Assembly (NCBI GenBank): GCA_029884335.1
Contig: JAOUIA010000020.1
Span: 1-57,362 of the forward strand
DNA: 57,362 nt
Reading direction: 5' to 3'
DNA from: Betaproteobacteria bacterium
Lineage (GTDB): Bacteria; Pseudomonadota; Gammaproteobacteria; Burkholderiales; Casimicrobiaceae
Shown here piece after piece: positions 43,801-51,970 of the stretch (position 1 is the first letter of the stretch; each line of letters starts with the position of its first letter). A program made the position numbers and the translations under genes. The notes beneath the pieces were generated by a model, which searched no databases, had not been told where the DNA came from, and was given only the letters and a program-made list of their open reading frames with translations.

Positions 43801-44081
43801 AGATTCGCTCGCGCATCCTGCGCCTGCTCGCGCGCGCGGCTCGCAGCTTCGAACAGGCGGGCGACCCGCAGGCGGCGACCGACGCGTACCTGCGCTTCAT
43901 CGAGGCCGACGAGGTCCACGAGGGGTTCTATCGCCCGCTGCTGCAGAGCCTGCAGCGCCGCGGCGAGGTGGCGGAGGCGAAGGCGCTCTACGAGCGGCTG
44001 CGCACGGTGCTCGCCGCGCACACGAAGGCGATGCCCTCCGCCGAGTCGCAGGCGATCTACGCGAGCCTCCGGACCCTCTAG
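40857..44081 (+). CDS. Large NTPase/SARP-type transcriptional activator (BTAD domain)
   Basis: A 1074-residue regulator. An NTPase domain lies at the N-terminus, with Walker A GAPGSGKTT at 45-53 and a Walker B-like FALVLDNLHAV at about 130-140. It resembles the STAND/MalT type, including the MHPLLRDFLR stretch typical of MalT-like proteins at about 322-331. A long helical repeat region (about 350-800) follows. From about 826 an OmpR-like winged helix (IRTLGGFQLLRDEVPIAFTGKGPGRPIELLKVLVALGG...ADALWPQAEADFAHQSFTATLHRLRR) leads into a bacterial transcriptional activation domain (LDEVRELYRGAFLPDE to the end). AfsR-like architecture, but with the DNA-binding part at the C-terminus. It probably controls itself and the operon on the minus strand downstream. 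Confidence 0.88.
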   Translation: MSGTPGSATALAKTTQPAMGAAVPREALFARLDQPEGRTAIWIHGAPGSGKTTLAASYLASRGHVHLWYQIDADDADPAAFFHHLRLAARRLDGLRTADLPSFTLQHGGDVAAFARRYFRALYTKSRQPFALVLDNLHAVPPTSVLYEAVQAAMNEATRGCFVVVTSRFEAPAWLARLRAAGQVAVVGGADLALGPEEVAAVAQLRGQSVAAEEAARLYERTRGWAAGLVLLLEHARFTGKVAEVPGDAPPQVVFDYLAGETFDRFEPATQAFLLRVACLPRMTDAVAEQLSGERTAARMLINLAANDYFVRATSVEGRRMYEMHPLLRDFLRSRATQALPEATGAAWLRRAAALLRESGQVEDAATLLIESRDWAQVADLARERAETLLAQGRGESLVAWLDALPEGTVEADPRLARVAAAARAHASPRAARRLYEHAFEGFRAANDAAGMAQCCSGILRAILFEFDDLSLLDRWLRTFEELARGAGAAGGGANLALAMPWARGLLVREPAHPGLHEWLARLGVERAARTLPAAGGGRDEPALVLAAAELVRGDVVACGTRLESLRSSTARRSVAGVLPLAIASGLAELLAGRHADAERAAGEGLDAAGAEGIHAYDAWLRAIVVAARLQRGDAAGAREALRPLDAAGARLRRGDRALAHYFRGWAAALERDELAAHHEAKASLAVAVEVGAPWLEALARLATAQMQTAVGDRRGAQAQIRSADAIATHLASPWLAAGVRLADAGAARASGDREAARESLGRAFALCREHGFLPPPQWHPDAAAALCEDALEADIETGFVRRFVRDARVFPGVPPLRVARWPWQIRIRTLGGFQLLRDEVPIAFTGKGPGRPIELLKVLVALGGRDVRAEALADALWPQAEADFAHQSFTATLHRLRRTLQADDALALSDARLSLGPTLVWVDTWALEQTLDEGDAALRAAAPGQEGSVLRRALDEVRELYRGAFLPDETGHPAFVAQREQIRSRILRLLARAARSFEQAGDPQAATDAYLRFIEADEVHEGFYRPLLQSLQRRGEVAEAKALYERLRTVLAAHTKAMPSAESQAIYASLRTL

Positions 44082-44129
44082 TACGACGACCTGCAACCAA
44101 CGCAACCTGCCGGCATCGGCACAACACAT

Positions 44130-44157
44130 CGTCGTCCCCGCCTTCGCGGGGACGACG
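44130..44157. repeat. Perfect palindrome CGTCGTCCCCGC-CTTC-GCGGGGACGACG
   Basis: A 12-bp perfect stem with a CTTC loop in the 125-bp convergent gap between the regulator and a lipoprotein gene. The sequence matches the GTCNTCCCCGCGAAGGCGGGGA type of dispersed REP-like palindrome seen in many proteobacteria. It lacks a T-run but could stall polymerase or protect transcript ends from both sides. Confidence 0.8.
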
Positions 44158-44206
44158 GATGATCCAGGCTCGTGCCCGGGCGGAACAACGTCCTGACAGT
44201 CGACGC

Positions 44207-44806
44207 TTATCGACGCGAAGGCGCCGCGCCGCGCGAGCGCAGCTCGCGGTCGAGCGTCTCCCAGAGCTTGTCGATGCCGATGGCGACTGCGGTGGGCGGC
44301 GGGTACTCGCGCCGGGGCATGTCGGACTTCGGCGCGTCGACCTCGCGCATGCGCATGGCGAACGACACTTCGGTGCCGCCGGGCGTCTCGAGCACGTTCG
44401 CGTTGATGACGATGCTGAGCCCCTCCGGCTCGAACGTGAAGAGGTTGGCGAGCGCGCCCACGTGCCGCGCGAGCAGCGCCCGGGCCTTCGGGAGATCGGC
44501 GGCCGCGGCGCGCTCCCACTCCGCCGGCGACAGCGGTCGCGGCGCCGGCGAGTCCGCGGTGATGAGCCCGAGCCCCGGCGACTCCTGCCGCACCGTCATG
44601 CCCAGCTGGACCAGCGTCGCGCGCACCGCTTCGAAGACCACGGGGTGCGCGGCCGCGACGACGCGCGTGCCCCGCGTGCCCAGCACCGTCTCGTACTCGG
44701 CGCGAAACGCACGGTTGATCTCCTCGACGGCGTCGCGCCGCGTCTCCTGCGCGACGCAGCCGCCGAGCGCAAGCGCCACGACGAGCGCAACGCCCGCGCG
44801 ACGCAT
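44207..44806 (-). CDS. Lipoprotein of unknown function
   Basis: A 199-residue protein starting MRRAGVALVVALALGGC, a lipoprotein signal with lipobox LGGC. An ATG at 44830 in frame would put extra charged residues before the signal, so 44806 is chosen. The mature part is mixed alpha/beta (HPVVFEAVRATLVQLGMTVRQESPGLGLITADSP and LSIVINANVLETPGGTEVSFAMRMRE) and looks like a two-strand/helix domain as in NlpC-neighbour or BamC-type lipoproteins, but I do not recognise a named family. It lies 51 bp after the kinase gene and is probably in its transcript. Confidence 0.75.
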   Translation of the reverse strand: MRRAGVALVVALALGGCVAQETRRDAVEEINRAFRAEYETVLGTRGTRVVAAAHPVVFEAVRATLVQLGMTVRQESPGLGLITADSPAPRPLSPAEWERAAAADLPKARALLARHVGALANLFTFEPEGLSIVINANVLETPGGTEVSFAMRMREVDAPKSDMPRREYPPPTAVAIGIDKLWETLDRELRSRGAAPSRR

Positions 44807-44857
44807 GCATCCGGCCCCATCTCTCCCCATCGTCGCCTCCCCGGCGCCGTCCAGCCC

Positions 44858-46870
44858 TCAGCGCGCCTTGCCCTTCGCCACGCACGCGGCGATCGCGCGC
44901 TCGGCGTTGACCTGGTCGTAGGGCTGCAGCGACCCCAGCAACTGGTCGCGCGCCCGCTGCGCCTGCGTGGCGCCCAACTTAGCTGCGCAACCGTACCAGA
45001 CGAAGGCCATGTAGCGGTTGTCCTGCGCTGCGAAGTGGCCGCCGAGCCAATTCATGGCGTCGACGTTGCCCTGCAACGCCGCGCGCTCGAACCACCTGGC
45101 GGCTTCCTGGATGCTGCGCGCGGCGCCGCGGCCGGTCGCGTGCGCATCACCCAGGAGGTATTGCGCGCCCGGATCACCCTTCTCGGCGAGCGGGCGCGCC
45201 TTGCGAACCGCATCCTCGTGGCGGCCGGCGTCGTAGTCGCGCCGGGCCTCTGCAAGCGGGTCGGGCTCGGGTGCCTTCGGGACAGGTTTCGTCGGCGTCG
45301 CCGCCACCAGGGCGCCCTCGGGCTCGGGCTTCGGCGCAGATTGCGGGGGCGGGCTGGCAGGGGACGCGGTGGCGCCGGGCGCGGGGTCGGGCTTGACCGC
45401 CGCACTCGAAGGGGCGCCGGCGGGAACCGCCGCGGGGAGGGGGCGTTGCTCCGGCTTGGCGGCGGCGGCACCCTTGTCCTTCGGAGAAGGCTTGGCGGCA
45501 GGCGCCGCCACGGGAGCGGGCTTCGGCCGCGCTTCCTGCACCGGTGCTTCCTTGGGCGCCGGTTTCGGCGCCGATTCGACGGCGGGCGGTTCCTTGGCAG
45601 CCGGCTTGGGCGCTGCGTCGACGGCCGGCGGCTCCCTGACTGCGGGCAGCGGTTCGGCTTGACGCGCAGGCTGCTCCGTGGCCTGCGCAGTCACGCGATC
45701 CCTGTTCTTCAGCAGCTCCTGTCGCAGCGCCGAGATCTCGGCGGTGGCGTCCTTCCGCCAGCCGGCGAGCCAGTAGGCGCCGACGGCGATGACCGCGGCG
45801 AGGCCGCCGGCGAGCGCGATCACGGCGAGCGTGGACGGACGCCCGAACCACGCGCGTGCCTGCGCGGGCGGCGCAATGGCAGGAGGCGGCGCGGTTGCGA
45901 GGCGAGTGACGGCAGGCTCGACTCGCGTCGCCTCCGCGACGGGTCTCGCCGGGATCGCGTCGCGCGCGACCGGCGCGGGCCGTTCGCCCGCGAGCTCGCG
46001 CCGCCACTCCGCGATGGACTGCGGCCGGTCCCGCTCGGCAAACGCGAGCGCGTGGTCGATCGCGGCGAGGAACTGCGCCGAGTAGCGTCCCGCGCCGACG
46101 ATGCTCGCGGGCGTCATGCTCTCCTGCGTGCTGCCGAGCACGCCCTTGCTGCGCGCGACCGCATCCAGCGGCGCGCGGCCCGCGATCGCACGATAGCAGG
46201 TCGCGGCGAGCGCGTAGATGTCCGTCCACGGGCCCTGGTTGCCCGAGTCGCTGTAGTACTGCTCGAACGGAGCGTAGCCGGGCGCGACCAGGATCGTGAG
46301 CGTGTCGGAGCTGCCGGCGGCCTGGCGCGCCGAGCCGAAGTCGAGCAGGACCGGCTGGCCGTTGCCGCGGATGTAGATGTTGTCCGGCTTGATGTCGCGG
46401 TGGATGAAGCCCGCGGCGTGGATCAGCTCGAGGCCGTCGAGGATGGGCAGCACGACGCCGGTGAGTTCGGCTTCCGGCAGCGTGCCGCGGCGGTCGAGGA
46501 CGGCGGCGAGGCTCGCGCCCTCCTCGAAGCGCATCACCATGTACGCCGTGTTGTTGAATTCGAACACCGACAGCACGCGCACGATGTTCGGGTGCTCGAA
46601 GCGCGCCAGCGTGCGCGCCTCCTGCAGGAACCGCTCGAGCCCCCACCGGTAGCGCTCGCGCAGCGCGTCGGTGCGCGAGCGGATGGTGAAGTCCGCCGTG
46701 CGCGTGGCGAACTCGACGGGCAGGTACTCCTTGATCGCGACGCGCTGGTCGAGGTTCGAGTCGCGCGCGAGGTACGTGATGCCGAATCCACCCTGGCCGA
46801 GGACGCGCTCGATCACGTACCAGTGCAGGCGGGTCTGCGCGGGCAGGGCGTCCGGATAGGCAGGGTCCAT
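44858..46870 (-). CDS. Membrane-anchored Ser/Thr protein kinase with Sel1-like repeats
   Basis: A 670-residue PknB-like kinase. Seen: the glycine loop GQGGFG (25-30), Lys47 in VAIKEYLP, HRDIKPDN (157-164), DFGSAR (177-182), and APGYAPFEQY with PWTDIYALAATCY. All catalytic residues are present. A transmembrane helix lies at about 347-370. A long Pro/Ala/Lys-rich stretch follows, then Sel1-type repeats near the C-terminus (GDPGAQYLLGDAHATGRGA, NVDAMNWLGGHFAAQDN), which would be outside the cytoplasm. The ATG at 46870 starts the kinase domain. It lies 91 bp downstream of the lipid operon and may be read with it or from its own promoter. Confidence 0.92.
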   Translation of the reverse strand: MDPAYPDALPAQTRLHWYVIERVLGQGGFGITYLARDSNLDQRVAIKEYLPVEFATRTADFTIRSRTDALRERYRWGLERFLQEARTLARFEHPNIVRVLSVFEFNNTAYMVMRFEEGASLAAVLDRRGTLPEAELTGVVLPILDGLELIHAAGFIHRDIKPDNIYIRGNGQPVLLDFGSARQAAGSSDTLTILVAPGYAPFEQYYSDSGNQGPWTDIYALAATCYRAIAGRAPLDAVARSKGVLGSTQESMTPASIVGAGRYSAQFLAAIDHALAFAERDRPQSIAEWRRELAGERPAPVARDAIPARPVAEATRVEPAVTRLATAPPPAIAPPAQARAWFGRPSTLAVIALAGGLAAVIAVGAYWLAGWRKDATAEISALRQELLKNRDRVTAQATEQPARQAEPLPAVREPPAVDAAPKPAAKEPPAVESAPKPAPKEAPVQEARPKPAPVAAPAAKPSPKDKGAAAAKPEQRPLPAAVPAGAPSSAAVKPDPAPGATASPASPPPQSAPKPEPEGALVAATPTKPVPKAPEPDPLAEARRDYDAGRHEDAVRKARPLAEKGDPGAQYLLGDAHATGRGAARSIQEAARWFERAALQGNVDAMNWLGGHFAAQDNRYMAFVWYGCAAKLGATQAQRARDQLLGSLQPYDQVNAERAIAACVAKGKAR

Positions 46871-46961
46871 CGTGGGGGCGCTTCGCTCGGCGACCGGGCT
46901 CGTTGAAGCGTAGGGGAAGTGGGCGATGTCGGCAACAGGCGGGCGCCCGGCGGGCCCGCGA

Positions 46962-47963
46962 TCAGCGGCCGCCTGCGCCGGCGCTTTGCAGAGGCCTGCC
47001 GAACAGAGCGTAGCGCCGCAGCGTAGCACCACTGCGCGCGCTCCAGTTCGCCGAGGCGTTGCCGGCGCGCATCAGCGCGTGGACCGCCCGACTGAAGCCC
47101 GCCTCCCGCGCGACGGCCGTGGCTCGGGCGGCGAGCAGGTGCGCAACCCCGGCGTAGGCGCGCCCTGGCAGCGCGACCACGGTCTTGACGATCGCCGTGT
47201 CGACGCGCTCGCCTCGCCGGGCCTGCTCGAGGTCGGGCAGCGCGAGGAACAGCGCGACCGGCAGGCGCGAACGTTCGGCGACGAGCACGATCTCCGGCCG
47301 CAGCACCGGCAGGAGCGCGGCGAAGCGCTGCGCGAAAGCCCGCTCGCCGATCGGCGTGAAGTACGGCTGGCTGCGAAATCCCGCCATGACCAGAGCGTGC
47401 AGGCGCTGGAGCTCCTCGCCGAGCCGGCGCGGGTCGATGCTGCGCACGAGCACGCCCTCGCGGGCGAGCCGCGCGCCGACGCGACCGGAGCGCGTTTCCT
47501 CGACGCGGAGATCCTCCTGCAGGGCGGAGACGTAGTGCGCCACCGGCGCGAAGCCGCAGCGGGCGAACTGCCGCGGCCAGTCGTCGTCGTTGTCCGGCTC
47601 GAGGAAGAAGCGGGGCGCGGCGCCGCGAAGCGTCACGAAGCGGTACGCGTCCCACGTGCTGCCGTCCATCGGGCCGAGGGCAAATTCGCACCCGTGCCGC
47701 GCGAGCACAGCGCACGCGCGCGCGATCAGCATCTCGCCGCCGCGCGCGTCGGCGCAGCGGTAGCGTCCGATCAGCCCCGTGCGCTTGCCCTGGTGCAGCG
47801 GCGTCGCGCGCCACCACAGCGCGCAACTCGCGAGCGCCGTGCCGTCTTCCGCGAGAGCCCGGAGCGAAGCGTCGGCGGGCACCGTGTCGGCGCCACCCGC
47901 GACCTCGCACGCTTCGACGCGCAGGCGCGAACTGTTCGGAACTCGCTCGCCGTCCGCAGTCAT
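46962..47963 (-). CDS. GNAT-like acyltransferase-fold protein, last gene of the operon
   Basis: A 333-residue soluble protein. The pattern SCALWWRATPLHQGKRTGLIGRYRCADARGGEMLIARACAVLARHGCEFALGPMDGSTWDAYRFVT resembles the beta-strand/helix core of GNAT acyltransferases, and a second region (about 190-320) may be another GNAT half. I do not see a clear acyl-CoA loop (QxxGxG/A), so the assignment is to fold, not activity. Its ATG overlaps the stop of the kinase-like gene upstream (ATGA). Position in the operon suggests it acylates, or senses, a pathway intermediate. Confidence 0.65.
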   Translation of the reverse strand: MTADGERVPNSSRLRVEACEVAGGADTVPADASLRALAEDGTALASCALWWRATPLHQGKRTGLIGRYRCADARGGEMLIARACAVLARHGCEFALGPMDGSTWDAYRFVTLRGAAPRFFLEPDNDDDWPRQFARCGFAPVAHYVSALQEDLRVEETRSGRVGARLAREGVLVRSIDPRRLGEELQRLHALVMAGFRSQPYFTPIGERAFAQRFAALLPVLRPEIVLVAERSRLPVALFLALPDLEQARRGERVDTAIVKTVVALPGRAYAGVAHLLAARATAVAREAGFSRAVHALMRAGNASANWSARSGATLRRYALFGRPLQSAGAGGR

Positions 47964-48754
47964 GGCGCCTCACCGCCCGGCACGGCCGCGCGCACGGGCT
48001 GGAGCGCGGCGGCCAGCGCCGCTAGCGCGACCAGGGCGATCACGGAGACGAGCGCGATCGCTGCGCCGGCGCCACCGCTGCCTGCCGCGGCGAGCTCGGC
48101 CACGCCGCTCCCGTGGAGCGCCGCGCAGGTGCCCAGCGGCACCAGCAGGTTGTCGAGTCCGCGCGGGCCGATCGCCTCCATCGCGGTCGCCACGACGGCG
48201 ACGAACGCTGCCGTCGCAACGAGCTCCGCGGGAGGCGCCGGAACGACGAGCGACAGCGCCGCGGCGGTGCAGCACCAGGCGAACGCGCAGAACGCCGCGC
48301 TGCCTTCCAGCGTCTTGTCGCCGACGAGCGCCCGGCGACCGATCCGCGTTCCGACGAGCGCGGCGGCGGCGTCCGCGAACGCGAGGACCAGCATCGGGAT
48401 GCAGAACAGCAGCGCATCGCCTGCCGCCAGCACGAAGACCGCGCAGGTGCCGAGCGCGTAGTGGATCTCGCCCAGCGATTGTCGCTCGACCGCGTGCAGC
48501 GTGCGCCCGATCGCGAAGCGCCGCGGGCCCGCGAGGCGCAGCGCGACGAACGCCGGGATCGTTGCACCGGCCAGCAGCAGCACCGGCCACGGTTCCGCGA
48601 ACAGCCACGGGAACGTCAGCGCCGCGAGCCCCATGCCGACGTGCACGGACTTGCGTGCCAGCTCCGGGTGGCGGGCGCTCGTCCTGCTGAGGATGGCAAG
48701 CAGCGCGCCGAGCGTTGCGAGCACCAGCGCGATGCCGAGCCAGGGGTCGATCAT
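47960..48754 (-). CDS. Polyprenol/phytol kinase-like CTP-dependent membrane enzyme (VTE5/dolichol kinase family)
   Basis: A 264-residue protein with about seven hydrophobic helices. Seen: RKSVHVGMGLAALTFPWLF at about 32-50, LGEIHYALGTCAVFVLA, and the family core ADAAAALVGTRIGRRALVGDKTLEGSAAFCAFA (about 126-158), the signature shared by dolichol kinase, phytol kinase and phosphatidate cytidylyltransferases. In known members CTP is used to phosphorylate a prenyl alcohol or to activate a lipid phosphate. The start overlaps the upstream stop and the stop overlaps the next start (ATGA each). With a UbiA enzyme in the same operon, a prenyl alcohol or lipid is the likely substrate. Confidence 0.82.
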   Translation of the reverse strand: MIDPWLGIALVLATLGALLAILSRTSARHPELARKSVHVGMGLAALTFPWLFAEPWPVLLLAGATIPAFVALRLAGPRRFAIGRTLHAVERQSLGEIHYALGTCAVFVLAAGDALLFCIPMLVLAFADAAAALVGTRIGRRALVGDKTLEGSAAFCAFAWCCTAAALSLVVPAPPAELVATAAFVAVVATAMEAIGPRGLDNLLVPLGTCAALHGSGVAELAAAGSGGAGAAIALVSVIALVALAALAAALQPVRAAVPGGEAP

Positions 48755-49848
48755 GCGAGCACCTCCTCGACGACGAGGTCGCCGTAGAAGAACGCGCGGT
48801 CGCGGCGCAGCAGGTCGCGCGCGAGGTCGGCGAGCGGGCGCAGCCGCGCGCCCAGCGACGGCGGCCGGCGCCGCTGCGCGAACAGGTTCCAGTAGACGAG
48901 CCGGCCGCCGGGCGTGACGGCATCCGCGAGGCTGGCGAGCGTGCTCGCGTGCTCGGCGGGCGACTGGTACTCGAAGACGTCGCTCAGGTTGCAGCGCTGC
49001 AGCGAACCGGCTCTCGCGCGCGCGAGCCAGTCGTCGAGCGAGCAGCAGTGCCACTCGAGGCGGTCGAGGCGCCCGCGAATGACGTCGAAGCGCTCCGGGC
49101 GCAGCGCGTACGGCAGCGCCGTCAGGTGCCGGCCGCTGCAGATCCACTGCAGGTACGGGTTGTCGGCGGGGTCGAGCTCGGTGAGCGCGCGCTGCGTGCG
49201 CGCGAGCAGGCGCTCGGCCACCTCGCCGCGGACGTGCGCGAACGTGCTGCGGTCGCGGCCGAGCGAGCCCATCACCGCGCGGGAGAAGAAGACGCGGAAC
49301 GCGAGCCGCCAGCGCCACGTGTTCCACGCCTGCGCGTACAGGTGGTCCCTCGCCTCGCGCGGTCCGCCTTGCAGCATCGCGCGGACGACGCGCTGCGGGT
49401 GCACCGCAGGGAGGACGTGCTCGCGGAACAGCGCGAGATAGCGCTCGAAGCGCCCTGCGCTCCCGACACCGGCTGCAACTGCACCGGGGCGCGCATCCCA
49501 GAAGCCGCGCGCCGAGGCGGACAGCGCCGGGCGGCAGCGGCCGTAGAGCGCCGCACGCCGGGTGCTCGGCACGGAGCCCACGAGCTCGAGCAACTCGCCG
49601 TGCGCGAGGCAACGGTAGGCCGCGACGCGCAGCTCCAGGCAGGCGATCTGCGCGGGGCTGCGGTCGATTACCACCACGCGGCCCGGGTCGGCGGCGAGCA
49701 GCGCCAGCGCGTTGTCGCCCGCCGATCCGATCGCCAGGCAGGTGTCGCCGGGGCGCACGTCGAGCGCCGCCAGCAGCACGTCGGCGTCCTCCCAGCACTG
49801 CGCGTAGCGCAGCGCGTCCGCTTTGCCGCGAGGGTCGCCGCTAGCCAT
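48751..49848 (-). CDS. DUF3419 / BtaA-like S-adenosylmethionine 3-amino-3-carboxypropyl transferase
   Basis: A 365-residue protein. Seen: YAQCWEDADVLLAALDVRPGDTCLAIGSAGDNALALLA, an AdoMet-binding loop, then VIDRSPAQIACLELRVAAYR, the DNPYLQWICSGRH stretch, and LSDVFEYQSPAEHASTLASLADAVTPGGRLVYWNLFA. This is the DUF3419 family, whose studied member BtaA moves the aminocarboxypropyl group of AdoMet to diacylglycerol, making a homoserine-headed lipid. The partner methyltransferase BtaB is not in the window. The ATG at 49848 overlaps the end of the exporter gene by 8 bp. Confidence 0.85.
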   Translation of the reverse strand: MASGDPRGKADALRYAQCWEDADVLLAALDVRPGDTCLAIGSAGDNALALLAADPGRVVVIDRSPAQIACLELRVAAYRCLAHGELLELVGSVPSTRRAALYGRCRPALSASARGFWDARPGAVAAGVGSAGRFERYLALFREHVLPAVHPQRVVRAMLQGGPREARDHLYAQAWNTWRWRLAFRVFFSRAVMGSLGRDRSTFAHVRGEVAERLLARTQRALTELDPADNPYLQWICSGRHLTALPYALRPERFDVIRGRLDRLEWHCCSLDDWLARARAGSLQRCNLSDVFEYQSPAEHASTLASLADAVTPGGRLVYWNLFAQRRRPPSLGARLRPLADLARDLLRRDRAFFYGDLVVEEVLA

Positions 49849-51970
49849 GGCGACGAGCGCCGTCGGCGCTGTGCGGCACGCGGCCGGTCGTGCTCCGGCC
49901 AAGGGCCAGGACGAGCGCGGGCATCAGCACGAGGTCGGCCACCACGCCGGCGACGAGGCCGAGCGCGATCAGCAGCCCGAACCAGATCACCGACTTGATC
50001 TCTGCCAGCGCGAAGACCGCAAAGCCGGCGATGAGCACAATCGTGGTGACCACGATGGCGCGGCCCGCGGTGTCGAGCGTGGCCTGCACGGCCGCGGCGG
50101 GCGACCAGCGTTGCCCGAGCTCGTGGTGCAGGCGGTGCAGCACGTGCACGGTGTCGTCGACGACCAGCGCCAGGACGACCGAGGCGATGGTCACCGTAGC
50201 GACGTCGAGCCGGATGCCCGCGAAGCCCATGACGCCGAGGATCGCCAGCACCGGCAGGACGTTGGCCGGGACCGCGAACAGCGCCGCGCGCGCCGATCGG
50301 AACGCCACGCCGATGACGAGGAAGATCGTCGCGAATGCCAGCGCGAAACTGCGCACCTGCGAGCCGACGACGTGGTCGACCATCCGCACGTACAGCGGAA
50401 GGTAGCCCGCCGGCTCCGCGGTTGCCCCGGCAGGCAGGTCGGCGGCGCCGGATACGGCGGCGATGAGTCGCTCCGCCGAGCGGGCCGACTGCATGTTCAC
50501 GCCGAACGTGACGCGCAGCGCGCACGCGGCATCCTCGGCGGCGGCGCAGGCCTTCGTGGAGTGGCCCCAGCCCACACCGGGGAGGGCCTGCGCGTCGCGC
50601 TGCCACCGCGCGACGGCGTCGAGCAGCCCGGCGTCGGCCTCGCCGCGGGGCGCTCTCACCACGAACTCCAGCGGGACGTACGGCCCGACGCGAGCCTCGA
50701 CGAAGTCGGAGTCGCGCCGGACGGGGTGATCGGCGAAGAGGAAGTCGATCGTGTAGGTGTCCACTTCGAGCCGCGTCGCCCCGATGGCGAGCGCGCCGAC
50801 GAGCGCCGCGCCCGCAGCCAGCGTCCGCGCGGGCCGGCGCGTGCCTGCGGCCGCGAGCCAGGCGACCACGCGCGTCACGCCGCCCTCGCGCGCGCGTCCG
50901 ACTTCGGCGCGGGGCGACGCGAGCGCCCCCGCGCAGCCGACGAGCGTCAGGGCGAAGCACGCCGCGATGCCGAACGCGCCGAACACGCCGAGGTCGCGTA
51001 TCACGGGCAGCGGCGAGACGGCGAGCGAGGCCAGCCCCGACACCGTGGTGAGCGCGTTGAGCAGGCAGGGACGCAGCATGAACGCGAGCGAACGGACGAC
51101 GTGCGTCCGGCGATCGGCGCCCGGCGGCACGGCGCCGACGTGCAGCTGGACGTGCACGCACTCGGCCACGCCGATCACCAGGACCAGCGTCGGCATCACC
51201 GAGGTCACCATGTTGAGGCTGCGGCCGCAGGCGCCGTAGAGGCCCAGCGTCCACAGCGACGCCGTGGCGACGACGGCGAGCGCGACTCCCACCGGCACGA
51301 TGCTGCGATACAGCCGCCACAGGACCAGCGCTATCAGCGCCCACGCCGCGACGAACAGCACGGCGGCGTCGACGATGGCGAGGCGATTGAGCGCTGCGTA
51401 CACGACGCCGATGCCCGCCTTGCGCGTGGGCACGGCGAGTTGCGCGAGCGCGTCGTCGATGCGCGCGAGGACCGCGTCGCGCCGGCCGTCGATGTCGGCC
51501 AGCGGCTGCATGCGGATCACGAGCAGGGCGACGGTCCCGTCGCGGCTCGCCAGACGGTTGCGCACGACCGCGTCGTCGAGCACGCGCTCGCGCAGGACGT
51601 TTTCTGCCGCACCTGCGCTGTCGCTCCCTGCCGCCCCGAGGACGTCGGCGACCGAGAACGCGCCGTCCACGCCGTCGACGCCGCGCACGCGGTCGGCGGC
51701 CCTGCGGAGCAGCTCCACGCCCGGAGGCCGCAGCATGCCGCCCGCGTCCGAGAACGCGACGACGACGACCTCGTCGCTGCCGAACGTGCGCTGGAACGTG
51801 CGGTAGGCGACCAGCGCCGGGTCGTCGTCGACGAACCAGACCTCCAGCGAGTTGTCGACGCCGACCCGCGTCGCCTGCCAGGCCGCGAGCGCGGTGACGA
51901 TCGCGCACAGCGCGGCACACCACCGGCGGCGGTCGTAGATCCAGCCGACGATGCGCTCGGCGCGCGTCAT
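49841..51970 (-). CDS. RND/MMPL-family lipid exporter-like membrane protein
   Basis: A 709-residue inner-membrane protein with two repeats of one helix, a large periplasmic loop, and five helices, the MMPL/HpnN layout. Seen: WCAALCAIVTALAAWQATRVGVDNSLEVWFVDDDPALVAYRTFQRTFGSDEVVVVAF at the start, GVAECVHVQLHVG and VVDDTVHVLHRLHHELG, which hold the helix-4/10 motifs of MMPL exporters. Relatives move hydrophobic lipids such as hopanoids or mycobacterial wall lipids with the proton force. The start overlaps the upstream stop (ATGA). In this operon it is the probable exporter of the product. Confidence 0.9.
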   Translation of the reverse strand: MTRAERIVGWIYDRRRWCAALCAIVTALAAWQATRVGVDNSLEVWFVDDDPALVAYRTFQRTFGSDEVVVVAFSDAGGMLRPPGVELLRRAADRVRGVDGVDGAFSVADVLGAAGSDSAGAAENVLRERVLDDAVVRNRLASRDGTVALLVIRMQPLADIDGRRDAVLARIDDALAQLAVPTRKAGIGVVYAALNRLAIVDAAVLFVAAWALIALVLWRLYRSIVPVGVALAVVATASLWTLGLYGACGRSLNMVTSVMPTLVLVIGVAECVHVQLHVGAVPPGADRRTHVVRSLAFMLRPCLLNALTTVSGLASLAVSPLPVIRDLGVFGAFGIAACFALTLVGCAGALASPRAEVGRAREGGVTRVVAWLAAAGTRRPARTLAAGAALVGALAIGATRLEVDTYTIDFLFADHPVRRDSDFVEARVGPYVPLEFVVRAPRGEADAGLLDAVARWQRDAQALPGVGWGHSTKACAAAEDAACALRVTFGVNMQSARSAERLIAAVSGAADLPAGATAEPAGYLPLYVRMVDHVVGSQVRSFALAFATIFLVIGVAFRSARAALFAVPANVLPVLAILGVMGFAGIRLDVATVTIASVVLALVVDDTVHVLHRLHHELGQRWSPAAAVQATLDTAGRAIVVTTIVLIAGFAVFALAEIKSVIWFGLLIALGLVAGVVADLVLMPALVLALGRSTTGRVPHSADGARRHG

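Noticed and set aside
40616-46906. A 2096-codon plus-strand frame and an equally long minus-strand frame (39651-44885)
   Set aside because: Apart from the hydrolase at the end of the minus frame, both are shadows of the regulator and kinase genes, without domains or codon bias of real genes.
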